In this document: piece after piece, positions 1 to 8,095 of the stretch
How positions within the stretch are numbered: the stretch's first letter is position 1
Layout: each line of letters opens with the position of its first letter
Made by a program: the position numbers and the translations under genes
Notes under the pieces: model-generated
Told to the model about the DNA's origin: nothing
Databases searched by the model: none
What the model saw: only the letters and a program-made list of their open reading frames with translations
Origin: Bacteroidota bacterium
Lineage (GTDB): Bacteria; Bacteroidota; Bacteroidia; Bacteroidales; FEN-979
Reading direction: 5' to 3'
Length of the DNA: 64,000 bases
Assembly (NCBI GenBank): GCA_026391835.1
Contig: JAPLDF010000065.1
Coordinates: 1-64,000, forward strand

Positions 1-1
1 G

Positions 2-142
2 GCCACCTTCTTCTGGACCTCTACCTACGATGCCTCCGCAAAACGGGCGGTGGCAAGAGGCCTTAATTCCATAACGCCCAGCGTTTCAAGGTATGAAAGC
101 TCAAAGATCAATGCTTTCCCGGTGAGGTGTGTGAAGGATTAA
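2..142 (+). CDS. FISUMP-domain protein, 3' fragment
   Basis: Open frame entering from the left edge, giving the last 46 residues and a TAA stop. It ends in SRYESSKINAFPVRCVKD, which matches almost word for word the C-terminus of the next gene (SKYESSGTNAFLVRCVKN). Both also share a WTST and an ARG(L/I)N segment. This is the end of a Fibrobacter succinogenes major paralogous domain, a disulfide-rich module found at the C-terminus of Bacteroidota and Fibrobacteres surface proteins. The two genes are therefore tandem paralogues, about 80 bp apart. The rest of the protein lies outside the window, so its other domains are unknown. Confidence 0.85.
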   Translation, partial: ATFFWTSTYDASAKRAVARGLNSITPSVSRYESSKINAFPVRCVKD

Positions 143-188
143 AACAGGTCATCATTTGAACACCTGTGATCTGAACAAGATTTTGTTG

Positions 189-196
189 TATCTTTG
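189..196 (+). promoter_or_regulatory. -7 promoter box TATCTTTG
   Basis: Matches the Bacteroidota TAnnTTTG -7 element exactly, 26 bp before the TTG start at 223. No good -33 TTTG is visible at the usual spacing. Confidence 0.6.
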
Positions 197-222
197 AAAT
201 TAGCCACAGATATTACAATAGT

Positions 223-3200
223 TTGAAATCTAGGGTAATCATTATCTTATCCATCTCCTTTTCAATTTTCCTTTTCATGCAGGGAAGTTATGGACAGTTG
301 TCTGTGACTCCGGGCTCATCGCTTGGCATGACACCACTCGAATTTATTCAAAATCACCTGGTTGGGACAGGAATAACCATTTTGCCCGGTGCTACGTTCA
401 ATGGTTCAACAGAACCGCTGAACAGCCCGCTCCGCCCTGCCCTCACACAGGACCAGGTTGGTTCCTTTACAACTACCGGAGGTGCTGCCACACAACTGGG
501 AATTGATGGCGGGGTAATATTGTCATCAGGAAAAGTGCAAAACACCATTGCCGGCAGGCCCACTTCAAACGCTACCGGAGGAGATGGCGATCCTGACCTG
601 TTTATTCTTGCAGGTGTCGATGATTTTGACAAATCAGTGCTCGAATTTGATTTTATCCCGGAAACAGATGTGATGACTTTCCGTTATGTCTTTTCCTCTG
701 TTGAATTCGATACCTATTGCGGCGAGCAGTTTAATGATGCCTTCGGCCTTTTTTTAAGCGGGCCCAATATCCGTGGTGGCCTTGGCTTTCAAAATGATGC
801 AGTAAATATTGCCAGGCTCCCTGATGGCTCAAGTTATGTAAACATTCATAACATATGTGCCGCAGATGAAGGAAACACAGGCTTTGGCAAATATTCCTGG
901 TGGACCCCGGAACCCCACGTTTATTTTTCATACAATCGCTTCACATACGTTTATGTTGCAAGTTATCCCGTGGAATGTGGTGAAACCTATCATATGAAAT
1001 TCGCAATTGGCGACGCAGGCGATCATGGCTGGGACTCAGGTGTTTTTCTTGAACAAAACAGTTTTTCAAGCAACAATTTCACCCCCACCCTTGATTTCTC
1101 CAATCCTGAAACCGGTGAATTGTTAATTCCCGGGTGCAGCAACCTGGATCTCTCCTATACTATCCCTCATGAAAAAACAACCGATCTCATCATCGATCTT
1201 GAAATCAGCCCATCCGGTACAGCCACCCAGGCTGATAACCTCCCAAATCCCTTTCCACCCCAGGTTGTGATTCCTGCTGGCCAGACCCAGTCACCTGCCA
1301 TTACCATCGAAGCACTTCCCGCGGCCATTCCGGGACCGGATAAAACATTGATCATTAAAGCATTTGTTACCACCTGTGCCGTGTTAAATACGGCAACAAG
1401 TTCATTCACTATAAGATACCACGAAATTTTGTCTGTTAATGCCCCTCCGGTAACCACCTGTTCGGGTGAAACCGCCACGCTTGCAACAACGGTTTACGGA
1501 GGACAAGTCTTCCTCTCCTCAAACAGCTATCACTATTTATGGAGTACAGGCGCCACCACTTCCGCCATTTCAGTCAACCCGGGCCCTGGGCATCATGTTT
1601 ATTCGGTTTCGGTAACCGATGCCTGCGGCCAAACAGCAACTGCGCAAACATGGGTTGATGCAGGTACGATTCCCGGTCCGGCCGGCATTATCAATGGAAC
1701 TGCAGCGATCTGCACGCCAGCCTTCGGTTATGTTTTTTCTATTGACGAGATCCCGGGTGCAGATGGTTATATCTGGGCAATTCCTGCCGGGGCTTCCATT
1801 ATTTCTGGAAACAACACCCATTCCATCGCGGTTGATTTCAGCACCTCCGCCATCTCAGCGAATATCAGTGTCAGGGGACATAACACTTATTGTGGCGACG
1901 GGACTGGATCTGATCTCCCACTGGTTATTTACCCTAATCCAGAAGCTGCTGGCCCCATTAGCGGGAATAACATGGTATGCCAGGGGCCCTCATCCCTGGT
2001 ATATTCAATTGCTCCGCTGGCCTATGCAACCAGTTACGACTGGCTCCTGCCACCAGGTGTTACAATCGTTTCCGGATCAGGTACAAATCAGATTTCCTGC
2101 CTTTTTACGTCCTCTGCTGTCTCAGGAAATTTCACAGTTCGTGGACAAAATACAGAATGCGGATTTGGTGATCCTTCAACCTTAGCAGTTTCCATTACTC
2201 CCCTTCCAGGAGACGCGGGTACGATTTCAAGCATGAACGGATCGGAAGTTTGCCGGCAACAAACCGGTGTAGCATACAGCATCCCTCCTATTCCGAATGT
2301 TTCGGTTTATTTGTGGAACTATACCGGTACCGGAGCAAACCTGACCAGCAACGGTCCTGATCTGCTAATTGATTTTTCTACGACTGCTACTTCTGGCATC
2401 CTCAGTGTTAAGGGCCAAAACAGTTGCGGAGATGGGATGCTGTCAAGCCCCTTTTTTATAATGGTAAAACCAAAACCAGCAGTTGAATTCACCGTATGCA
2501 ATACCATTATAACAACAAAAAACGGGCGTCCCATTTTATTAAAGGGGGGAACCCCGACAGGCAGTAACGGGGTATACAGCGGCCCGGGTGTAAGCATGGT
2601 TTCTCCCCAAAACTATGTTTTCGATCCGGCAAGCAGCAGTGTGGTTGGTGGCAATGCTTCAAACGGGGCTGACAACCTGGTCAAATACAGCTATACAAAT
2701 TCACAGGGATGTTCTGATGATCAAACTATTGCAATCACTGTGTATGGTTCCAACGCCGGTGACCCGTGTCCGGGAATTGTGAAAGATCATCGTGATAACA
2801 AGATTTATCCTACTTTTATCCCTGGACCCGGATCGAATTCAAGTTGCTGGATGGCCGCAAATTTAAATTATGGCGCATTCAGAAATACAGCAACAGTTCA
2901 AACTGATAATTGTATTGTCGAAAAATACTGCCCGGGAAACAACGAAGCACAATGCGAATCCGAAGGTGGATTCTATCAATGGAAGGAGATTATGGAATAC
3001 CAGCAGAGCAATAACTTCCAGGACATCTGTCCTGCCGGATGGCACGTTCCATCCTCGTTGGAATGGGAGGGTTTGATCGATGCAGTTACCGGCCTGACAT
3101 CAGGAGATGGCCTTGCCGGAAGCTTTCTCATGTATCCCACCGGGTTCTTTGCACTACCTGGCGGAATCTGTTATCTGGACCATTCATGGGCGTTTACAAC

Positions 3201-3348
3201 CGGCAGCCCCGTTGCATCAATGTTCTGGACATCGACACCAAACGGAATAAAACCGGTTGCACGCGGAATCAATACTATAAATCAATCTGTTTCGAAGTAT
3301 GAAAGCTCCGGCACAAACGCTTTCCTTGTGAGATGCGTAAAGAACTGA
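223..3348 (+). CDS. Choice-of-anchor L / PKD-like / FISUMP surface protein
   Basis: Secreted protein of 1041 residues. The TTG start is chosen because it keeps the positive residues and hydrophobic core of the signal peptide (residues 1-25, ending SYGQ); the first ATG, residue 19, would destroy it. Residues about 30-270 look like a choice-of-anchor L domain (MTPLEFIQNHLVG start, then a DDFDKSVLEFDF segment). Residues about 400-830 form repeated PKD-like modules, each with a paired Cys and a GxNxxCGxG motif. Residues about 850-1041 are a Cys-rich FISUMP domain (CPAGWHVPSSLEWEGL, ending RCVKN). There is no T9SS tail, so the FISUMP domain is the natural C-terminus. The likely role is a cell-surface adhesin or scaffold; the ligand is unknown. 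It sits 4 bp before the response regulator, which may suggest co-transcription. Confidence 0.85.
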   Translation: MKSRVIIILSISFSIFLFMQGSYGQLSVTPGSSLGMTPLEFIQNHLVGTGITILPGATFNGSTEPLNSPLRPALTQDQVGSFTTTGGAATQLGIDGGVILSSGKVQNTIAGRPTSNATGGDGDPDLFILAGVDDFDKSVLEFDFIPETDVMTFRYVFSSVEFDTYCGEQFNDAFGLFLSGPNIRGGLGFQNDAVNIARLPDGSSYVNIHNICAADEGNTGFGKYSWWTPEPHVYFSYNRFTYVYVASYPVECGETYHMKFAIGDAGDHGWDSGVFLEQNSFSSNNFTPTLDFSNPETGELLIPGCSNLDLSYTIPHEKTTDLIIDLEISPSGTATQADNLPNPFPPQVVIPAGQTQSPAITIEALPAAIPGPDKTLIIKAFVTTCAVLNTATSSFTIRYHEILSVNAPPVTTCSGETATLATTVYGGQVFLSSNSYHYLWSTGATTSAISVNPGPGHHVYSVSVTDACGQTATAQTWVDAGTIPGPAGIINGTAAICTPAFGYVFSIDEIPGADGYIWAIPAGASIISGNNTHSIAVDFSTSAISANISVRGHNTYCGDGTGSDLPLVIYPNPEAAGPISGNNMVCQGPSSLVYSIAPLAYATSYDWLLPPGVTIVSGSGTNQISCLFTSSAVSGNFTVRGQNTECGFGDPSTLAVSITPLPGDAGTISSMNGSEVCRQQTGVAYSIPPIPNVSVYLWNYTGTGANLTSNGPDLLIDFSTTATSGILSVKGQNSCGDGMLSSPFFIMVKPKPAVEFTVCNTIITTKNGRPILLKGGTPTGSNGVYSGPGVSMVSPQNYVFDPASSSVVGGNASNGADNLVKYSYTNSQGCSDDQTIAITVYGSNAGDPCPGIVKDHRDNKIYPTFIPGPGSNSSCWMAANLNYGAFRNTATVQTDNCIVEKYCPGNNEAQCESEGGFYQWKEIMEYQQSNNFQDICPAGWHVPSSLEWEGLIDAVTGLTSGDGLAGSFLMYPTGFFALPGGICYLDHSWAFTTGSPVASMFWTSTPNGIKPVARGINTINQSVSKYESSGTNAFLVRCVKN

Positions 3349-3352
3349 AAAA

Positions 3353-4030
3353 ATGAAAATCCTCCTGATCGAAGACGAAAAAGAGCTATCCTACTCCATT
3401 TCTGCTTACATGCAAAAAGAAAATTACCTGTGTGAAGCAGTATTCAATTTTGAACAAGCTGTTGAGAAGATCAATCTTTATCATTATGACTGCATCATCG
3501 TCGACATCAACCTGCCTGATGGCAGTGGGTTGAACCTTATAAGGTCACTGAAAGAAATTAAATCGGAAACCGGCATCATCATAATTTCGGCCCGAAATTC
3601 CCTGGATGACAAGATAACCGGTTTGGAGATTGGCGCTGATGATTACCTGACAAAACCTTTTCACCTTCCTGAACTCAATGCCCGTATTAAATCAATTATC
3701 CGCCGGCGGAATTTCGGAGGGGTGAATGAAATCCTGTTCAATGACCTCAGGGTACTTCCTGAACAAATGGAAGTATCAGTAAGGGGCCAGTCACTTGTGC
3801 TGACAAAAAAGGAATATGACCTGCTGGTCTTCTTTCTTTCCAACAGGGACCGTGTTGTTACCAGGGAAGCGATCGCCGAACATTTGTGGGGTGATGAAAT
3901 GGATATGGCAGATTCATTCGACTTCATATACACCCATATAAAAAACCTCAGGAAAAAAATCATGGAAAAAGGTGGAGAAGATTACATTAAAACCATTTAC
4001 GGGATGGGTTATAAATTCACCGACCAATGA
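3353..4030 (+). CDS. OmpR/PhoB-family response regulator
   Basis: 225-residue DNA-binding response regulator. The receiver domain (1-115) has the acidic pocket (LLIEDEKE), phospho-acceptor Asp51 in IVDINLPDGSG, and Lys101 in DDYLTKPF. The C-terminal part (about 125-222) is a winged-helix Trans_reg_C domain with LTKKEYDLLVFF and the closing TIYGMGYKF. The stop overlaps the start of the sensor kinase (ATGA), so the two are translationally coupled and form a two-component pair. The gene starts 4 bp after the FISUMP protein. The small PepSY-like genes downstream are plausible targets or accessory factors, since such pairs often neighbour PepSY proteins in this phylum. Confidence 0.95.
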   Translation: MKILLIEDEKELSYSISAYMQKENYLCEAVFNFEQAVEKINLYHYDCIIVDINLPDGSGLNLIRSLKEIKSETGIIIISARNSLDDKITGLEIGADDYLTKPFHLPELNARIKSIIRRRNFGGVNEILFNDLRVLPEQMEVSVRGQSLVLTKKEYDLLVFFLSNRDRVVTREAIAEHLWGDEMDMADSFDFIYTHIKNLRKKIMEKGGEDYIKTIYGMGYKFTDQ

Positions 4031-5304
4031 AGTTACTTACACGCACTTCCCGGTCATACATTTATATCTCGATATTGGTGTTCATCATCAGCGGCCTTGT
4101 CTTTTATAATCTCCTTCACAATATTTTCAAGCACCAGCTGGATGATACCCTCATCGAAGAAAAAATGCTGGTCGAACAAACCATCAACTATTCCGACAGT
4201 GTCCCCGACTTCCGTTTGGTTTTTGGCCACATGATCGATGTCACCATCCTGAATTCACCTCAAAAAAACAGGGGTTTTATCAGTGACACACTGATGTATG
4301 ACAGTGAACTCGGGACGTTTGCTTCATTCCGCCATCTTTTCACCGAAAACACCTCGATCAGGCACAAAGGATACACGATCAATATTTACAAACCACTGCG
4401 TGATTCAGAGAAACTGATTGCAGAAATTGTCATTTCCCTGGCCCTTGTGTTTGTCAGCCTGCTGCTGCTCCTGGTTCTGGTCAACTATTTTATCACCCGG
4501 CGCGTCTGGATTCCTTTTTACAGGATCCTTCATAATCTCAGCAAATATGAGATCAATCAGTCCGAACCTCTTGAACTTCCTCAGACAGATATTTATGAAT
4601 TTCAGCTCCTCAATCAGACACTGCAAAAAATGTCAAAAAAAATTCGTTTTGACTATTTGAATCTCAAGGAATTTAATGAAAATGCAGCCCATGAACTTCA
4701 GACGCCGCTGGCAATTATTAAATCAAAACTCGAATTGCTGGTACAGAAGGAAAATCTGGACGAGAACCAGCATCGGCTAGTAAGCGCAATATTTGAGGCA
4801 ACCACACGCATATCGAAACTTAACCAGGGGTTGTTGCTCATCTCAAAAATTGAAAATAACCAGTTCATTCACACCGAAGATGTTAACCTTGAACAACTCA
4901 TTGACAAGACAATTTGCCACTTTGAAGAAATGATCGACCACCGCGGCATAACCGTTTCAAAAAAATATCAGCATCGGGTTACGCTGAAAATGAATCCCGT
5001 GCTGGCTGAGATCTTTATAACAAACCTGCTGTCAAATGCCATCAGACACAATATATACCAGGGGCATATTGAAATTCATATTTTGAAGGATTCATTTACA
5101 ATTGAGAATACCGGCCAATTGTTGAAGACAGACCCGCGTAACCTTTTTGAGCGTTTCAGGAAATCAGCGAACAATCCTGATTCTGTGGGACTAGGACTCT
5201 CGATCGTCCAAAACATTGCCAACCTGTACCGGATGAAAATTGAATACATGTATCATGAAGGATTGCATACATTGAAAATTTTCTCAATTAACATTACCAA
5301 CTAA
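4027..5304 (+). CDS. Membrane sensor histidine kinase
   Basis: 425 residues. Membrane segments at about 10-32 and 132-156 enclose a roughly 100-residue extracytoplasmic sensor region. A short linker leads to a HisKA domain with His222 in ENAAHELQTPLA, then an HATPase_c domain with the N box (NLLSNAIRHN) and G2 box (SVGLGLSIVQNIA). The G1 box is reduced to ENTG, a form common in Bacteroidota kinases. It is expected to phosphorylate the regulator encoded just upstream, whose stop it overlaps. The signal is not evident from the sequence. Confidence 0.93.
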   Translation: MKLLTRTSRSYIYISILVFIISGLVFYNLLHNIFKHQLDDTLIEEKMLVEQTINYSDSVPDFRLVFGHMIDVTILNSPQKNRGFISDTLMYDSELGTFASFRHLFTENTSIRHKGYTINIYKPLRDSEKLIAEIVISLALVFVSLLLLLVLVNYFITRRVWIPFYRILHNLSKYEINQSEPLELPQTDIYEFQLLNQTLQKMSKKIRFDYLNLKEFNENAAHELQTPLAIIKSKLELLVQKENLDENQHRLVSAIFEATTRISKLNQGLLLISKIENNQFIHTEDVNLEQLIDKTICHFEEMIDHRGITVSKKYQHRVTLKMNPVLAEIFITNLLSNAIRHNIYQGHIEIHILKDSFTIENTGQLLKTDPRNLFERFRKSANNPDSVGLGLSIVQNIANLYRMKIEYMYHEGLHTLKIFSINITN

Positions 5305-5467
5305 CGCATTGTGTATCTGCACTTTTCAAAATCCACAACCATATGTTTCATGTAAAGCACGGGCTATTCGGTTTTATTTCTATTTACGCAACCCTTTCTT
5401 CAAAATTCCAACAGAATCATACTTCACCTTTGCAGCAATATTGTTAATCATCAGTGTCAGAAAAATC

Positions 5468-5767
5468 ATGAAAAAAGCTTTGTTGATATTTTTTTTAGGA
5501 ATTTTAACTACATTTATTTTTGCCCAGACCAAAACGGAATTACAAGTTGCGGAACTACAAAGACCCATTCAAGAATATATTTCTAAAAATTTTCAGGGAT
5601 TCTCCATTGACAAAATTTTCAAAGTTGATGCAAAAGGTGTCATAACCTATGATGTTTGCATAAACAAAGATAAAACTCACGAAAAACTTTTCTTTGATAA
5701 AGACGGAAAATTTCTCAGGAAGGAATCCTGTACGCTTGAATGCTGCCAGGGTACTGTGAAAAAATAA
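5468..5767 (+). CDS. PepSY-like secreted protein
   Basis: 99 residues from the ATG at 5468. The open frame reaches further upstream, but this start gives a clean signal peptide (MKKALLIFFLG to IFAQ). The mature part resembles PepSY-like (PF11396-type) periplasmic proteins: LQRPIQEYISKNF, an IDKIFKVD strand, and a LFFDKDGKFL hairpin. A CTLECC motif near the end could bind metal or form disulfides and is absent from the paralogue at 6163. It follows the two-component pair with a 163-bp gap containing a CACCTTTG box near 5425, a weak -7 match. The function of such proteins is poorly known. Confidence 0.8.
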   Translation: MKKALLIFFLGILTTFIFAQTKTELQVAELQRPIQEYISKNFQGFSIDKIFKVDAKGVITYDVCINKDKTHEKLFFDKDGKFLRKESCTLECCQGTVKK

Positions 5768-5820
5768 TGATTATCATTTCTAATAAAACCTTAATAATTA
5801 ACCTTTAACCTAAAATTATC

Positions 5821-6069
5821 ATGAAAAAAGTAATGTTATTCGCCCTTATGGGTATGTTCAGCTTGACGATGTTTGCTCAAACCCAGGACAAAGCAGCAAA
5901 ACCTGCCGAAAAGAAAAAAGAACCAGTAAAAACTGAAGTAGCTCCTGCAACTGCTGCTCCTGCAAAAGAAGCTAAAGCTGCAACAAAGGCTGAAGCTAAA
6001 CCTGTGAAAAGTGATGCTAAAAAAGCAGCCAAACCAGCTGAGAAACCAGCTGAAACTCCTAAAAAGTAG
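5821..6069 (+). CDS. Secreted Lys/Ala/Pro-rich low-complexity protein
   Basis: 82 residues. A signal peptide (MKKVMLFALMGMFSLTMFAQ) is followed by about 60 residues made almost only of Ala, Lys, Pro, Glu and Thr, in runs such as AKPAEKKKEP and KAAKPAEKPAE. The composition recalls histone H1 tails or TonB-type linkers, but no domain is recognised. The mature protein would be disordered and strongly basic. It lies between two PepSY-like genes. An ATG with a MKK start and the consistent Bacteroidota signal peptide make it a real gene rather than noise. Confidence 0.7.
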   Translation: MKKVMLFALMGMFSLTMFAQTQDKAAKPAEKKKEPVKTEVAPATAAPAKEAKAATKAEAKPVKSDAKKAAKPAEKPAETPKK

Positions 6070-6088
6070 TCATTGATATGTTTTACGA

Positions 6089-6120
6089 TAAGGGTCGGAT
6101 CAATTGATCTGGCCTTTTTT
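6089..6120 (+). terminator. Possible terminator after the Lys-rich gene
   Basis: AAGG...CCTT arms enclose the 12-bp palindrome GATCAATTGATC and end in a run of six T. It also overlaps the -33 region of the next gene, so it may act as an operator instead. Confidence 0.4.
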
Positions 6121-6123
6121 ATT

Positions 6124-6131
6124 TACCTTTG
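6124..6131 (+). promoter_or_regulatory. -7 promoter box TACCTTTG
   Basis: Exact TAnnTTTG match 31 bp before the ATG at 6163. A TTG at 6104-6106 lies 17 bp upstream as a -33 element. Confidence 0.65.
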
Positions 6132-6162
6132 CCAACCAATTAAAACAAAAATTCAACTATCT

Positions 6163-6531
6163 ATGAAAAAAATAATGTTTTTAATGCTTGCTGCCATATT
6201 ATCTGTGACGGTGTTTGCCCAGGAAAAAAAAATGACTGAAATAAAAGTCAGCCAGTTGCCAAAACCTGTTTCGGAATATGTCGCCAAAAATCTCGGAGGG
6301 GGTGCCATTTCAAAAGCAGGGAAAATTGAGGAGAACGGCGTACTTTCCTATGTTGCAATGGTTGATATGGCTGGGCAGAAACGTGCCTTCCTTTTCGATA
6401 AAGACGGGAAATTCACCGGTAAAGGCGACAACCTTAAATCAGCACCTGCCGCTAAGCCACCCGTAAAAGCACCTGAAACCAAGCCTTCAACACAAACGCC
6501 AGCTGCCGGCATTGCAGTTCCGAAAAAATAA
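6163..6531 (+). CDS. PepSY-like secreted protein with Pro/Ala-rich tail
   Basis: 122 residues from the ATG at 6163, the start of the signal peptide MKKIMFLMLAAILSVTVFAQ. The body matches the protein at 5468: LPKPVSEYVAKNLGG, an ISKAGKIEENG strand pair, and the RAFLFDKDGKF hairpin. A tail of about 35 Ala/Pro/Lys/Thr residues resembles the low-complexity gene just upstream, as if the two had exchanged sequence. It has its own promoter at 6124 and a strong terminator after it, so it is a separate transcript. Confidence 0.8.
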   Translation: MKKIMFLMLAAILSVTVFAQEKKMTEIKVSQLPKPVSEYVAKNLGGGAISKAGKIEENGVLSYVAMVDMAGQKRAFLFDKDGKFTGKGDNLKSAPAAKPPVKAPETKPSTQTPAAGIAVPKK

Positions 6532-6548
6532 CAACTTTCTGATTCGTT

Positions 6549-6580
6549 AAAAGCCGGTGCATTCCGGCTTTTTTTTTTGT
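6549..6580 (+). terminator. Rho-independent terminator
   Basis: A 9-bp stem AAAAGCCGG/CCGGCTTTT with a 6-base loop, followed by an unbroken T run. It isolates the PepSY-like gene from the exosortase operon. Confidence 0.9.
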
Positions 6581-6636
6581 TTTACCATAACCAAAAAATT
6601 TGCAATTTTGTCACCATTCATCTACGACAATTTTAA

Positions 6637-6692
6637 TATCTTTACAATTTATAATAAATCTAAACTAATGCAGGCAATAACCGAAATCGGTT
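6637..6692 (+). promoter_or_regulatory. Leader of the exosortase operon
   Basis: TATCTTTA at 6637-6644 is a one-mismatch -7 box. The leader that follows would be about 100 nt before the ATG at 6748. It contains the short inverted repeat AACCGAAATCGGTT (6679-6692) inside a possible 8-codon ORF (6668-6694). Whether either element regulates is unknown. Confidence 0.35.
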
Positions 6693-6747
6693 AAATTGCG
6701 CGTAATATAAGTTATCGATTGTTTACGCTACTGAAATAATTAAACTT

Positions 6748-7332
6748 ATGGGCTATACACCACAAAAAAAAGTATTGAAAAAAAAACAACCCAAGCCAAC
6801 AATCTTTGCAGAAGTCCGTTCAGGTTGGCTGCAAAAATTGCCTGTAATCTTTTTTGTACTTGGCTTCGCTGTCCTAATGATTCTCTTTTATGCCTTCTGG
6901 CTATCTGATTATTGCCAAAACAACATTCAACCCCACATTGTTTCAGGAAATGCACGCATTTCAAGTTTCCTCCTGAACCTTTTCGGTATGGGTACGACAG
7001 CGATGAAGGAAACAATCTCTTCTTCCGCCTTTTCGGTCAGCATAGCCCGTGGTTGTGATGCAATGGAAGCCATGGCACTCTTTTCTTCAGCGTTGCTGGC
7101 TTTCCCTGCAAAATGGAAATTCAAGGTGGTGGGTTTTTTTGCCGGGATTGCAATTCTGTTTAGCCTGAACATTTTGAGAGTCGTATCGCTTTTCCTGACC
7201 GGGGTTTATTACCCGAAAGCTTTCGAGATCATGCATGTGGAAGTATGGCAGGTGGTGTTCATCATCTTTGCAATCGGGTTGTGGATATTCTGGATCAAAT
7301 GGACAAGAAAGGAGTCAGCCCATGTTGCGTAG
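6748..7332 (+). CDS. Exosortase (XrtH-like transpeptidase)
   Basis: 194-residue polytopic inner-membrane protein with the exosortase/archaeosortase signature. The catalytic triad is visible: Cys103 in RGCDAMEAMALF, Arg144 in NILRVVSLF, and His163 in FEIMHVEVWQ. Membrane segments lie at about 32-51, 104-120, 125-152 and 166-185, after a basic cytoplasmic N-terminus. Exosortases cleave C-terminal PEP-CTERM-like tails and pass the protein on to an anchor. This one is tied to the two IPTV-x-x-WG tailed proteins 0.8-3 kb downstream, which are the right substrate class for exosortase H. Its size also fits that minimal subfamily rather than the larger EpsH type. The stop overlaps the next gene by 11 bp. 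The exosortase call is firm; the H subtype is inferred from the neighbours. Confidence 0.9.
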   Translation: MGYTPQKKVLKKKQPKPTIFAEVRSGWLQKLPVIFFVLGFAVLMILFYAFWLSDYCQNNIQPHIVSGNARISSFLLNLFGMGTTAMKETISSSAFSVSIARGCDAMEAMALFSSALLAFPAKWKFKVVGFFAGIAILFSLNILRVVSLFLTGVYYPKAFEIMHVEVWQVVFIIFAIGLWIFWIKWTRKESAHVA

Positions 7333-7921
7333 CAAAACCTTAATGCTGTTTCTTGTCAAAGCACTTATTATTTATGGATTTCTTTCGGTTCCACTCACAT
7401 TTTACGATGCCACATACGGTAGTTTCTACAGGAAAGTAGCTGGTGTGTTTTTCGGCAAATTCCGGGAAACCGGTTTTGTAAAATTCAAGGAATGGAAAGA
7501 ACCTTCAACAACGCATGTGAATTTAGGAAATTATGCCCTTGTGCGACCGGATGGAACTTCACGCACGGGATTTGTTGATATCAATACCCGGTACCTTGGT
7601 TATATTCCGACCATTTTACTGATCTCACTTGTGCTGGCTTCGCCCGTACCCTGGAAACGAAAACTGATAGCACTGGCCTCCGGACTGATCCTGGTAATGC
7701 TGTTGCTCATGTTCAAACAATGGATCGCATTGTTGTGGCTTAGTGAAGAATCCCCTTTTCTGCAACTAACCAATTTCACCGGAACGTCCAAATCAATCCT
7801 GGCATTCCTGAATACATTTATCTGTACTTTTTCCAGTTCGGTACTCTATTTTGTGGTAGCCATCTGGTTGCTGGTCACCTTCAGGGTTGATGATTTCAAA
7901 GTTCAGCAGGAAAAAAAATAG
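7322..7921 (+). CDS. Exosortase-associated membrane protein
   Basis: 199 residues starting at the ATG inside the end of the exosortase gene (11-bp overlap), hence translationally coupled. A longer frame exists upstream but would only re-read exosortase sequence. There are four probable membrane segments (7-27, 92-109, 114-140, 160-186) and one extracytoplasmic domain of about 60 residues between the first two. I recognise no conserved catalytic motif. Accessory membrane proteins are known next to exosortase H genes in other phyla, so a role in substrate presentation or in attaching the cut protein is the simplest idea. A terminator for this operon is not obvious; the next 200 bp lead into the convergent cargo gene. 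Confidence 0.75.
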   Translation: MLRSKTLMLFLVKALIIYGFLSVPLTFYDATYGSFYRKVAGVFFGKFRETGFVKFKEWKEPSTTHVNLGNYALVRPDGTSRTGFVDINTRYLGYIPTILLISLVLASPVPWKRKLIALASGLILVMLLLMFKQWIALLWLSEESPFLQLTNFTGTSKSILAFLNTFICTFSSSVLYFVVAIWLLVTFRVDDFKVQQEKK

Positions 7922-8053
7922 CGTCTGAATAAATTTACATTCGCTTTCTGCGCTTCCTGTGATTTATAATTATTAATTACTGCGCGGCCTTTCTGTTTTC
8001 AGAGCATGTGACTGAAATTAACAAAGAAAAGCAAAAAACAAAAATGACTAACT

Positions 8054-8095
8054 AAAAAGCCCTTTATGGCAGAATTGATATTCTGACCATAAAGG
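8054..8095 (-). terminator. Terminator of cargo gene 1
   Basis: CCTTTATGG/CCATAAAGG stem with an inner AGAAT/ATTCT extension. Read on the minus strand it ends in five T. The same hairpin follows the second copy. Confidence 0.85.

Noticed and set aside
1619-2185. 188-codon ORF in another frame of the FISUMP-type gene
   Set aside because: Overlaps PKD-like repeats in the same direction with unlikely composition; the +1 frame shadow of a repeated gene.
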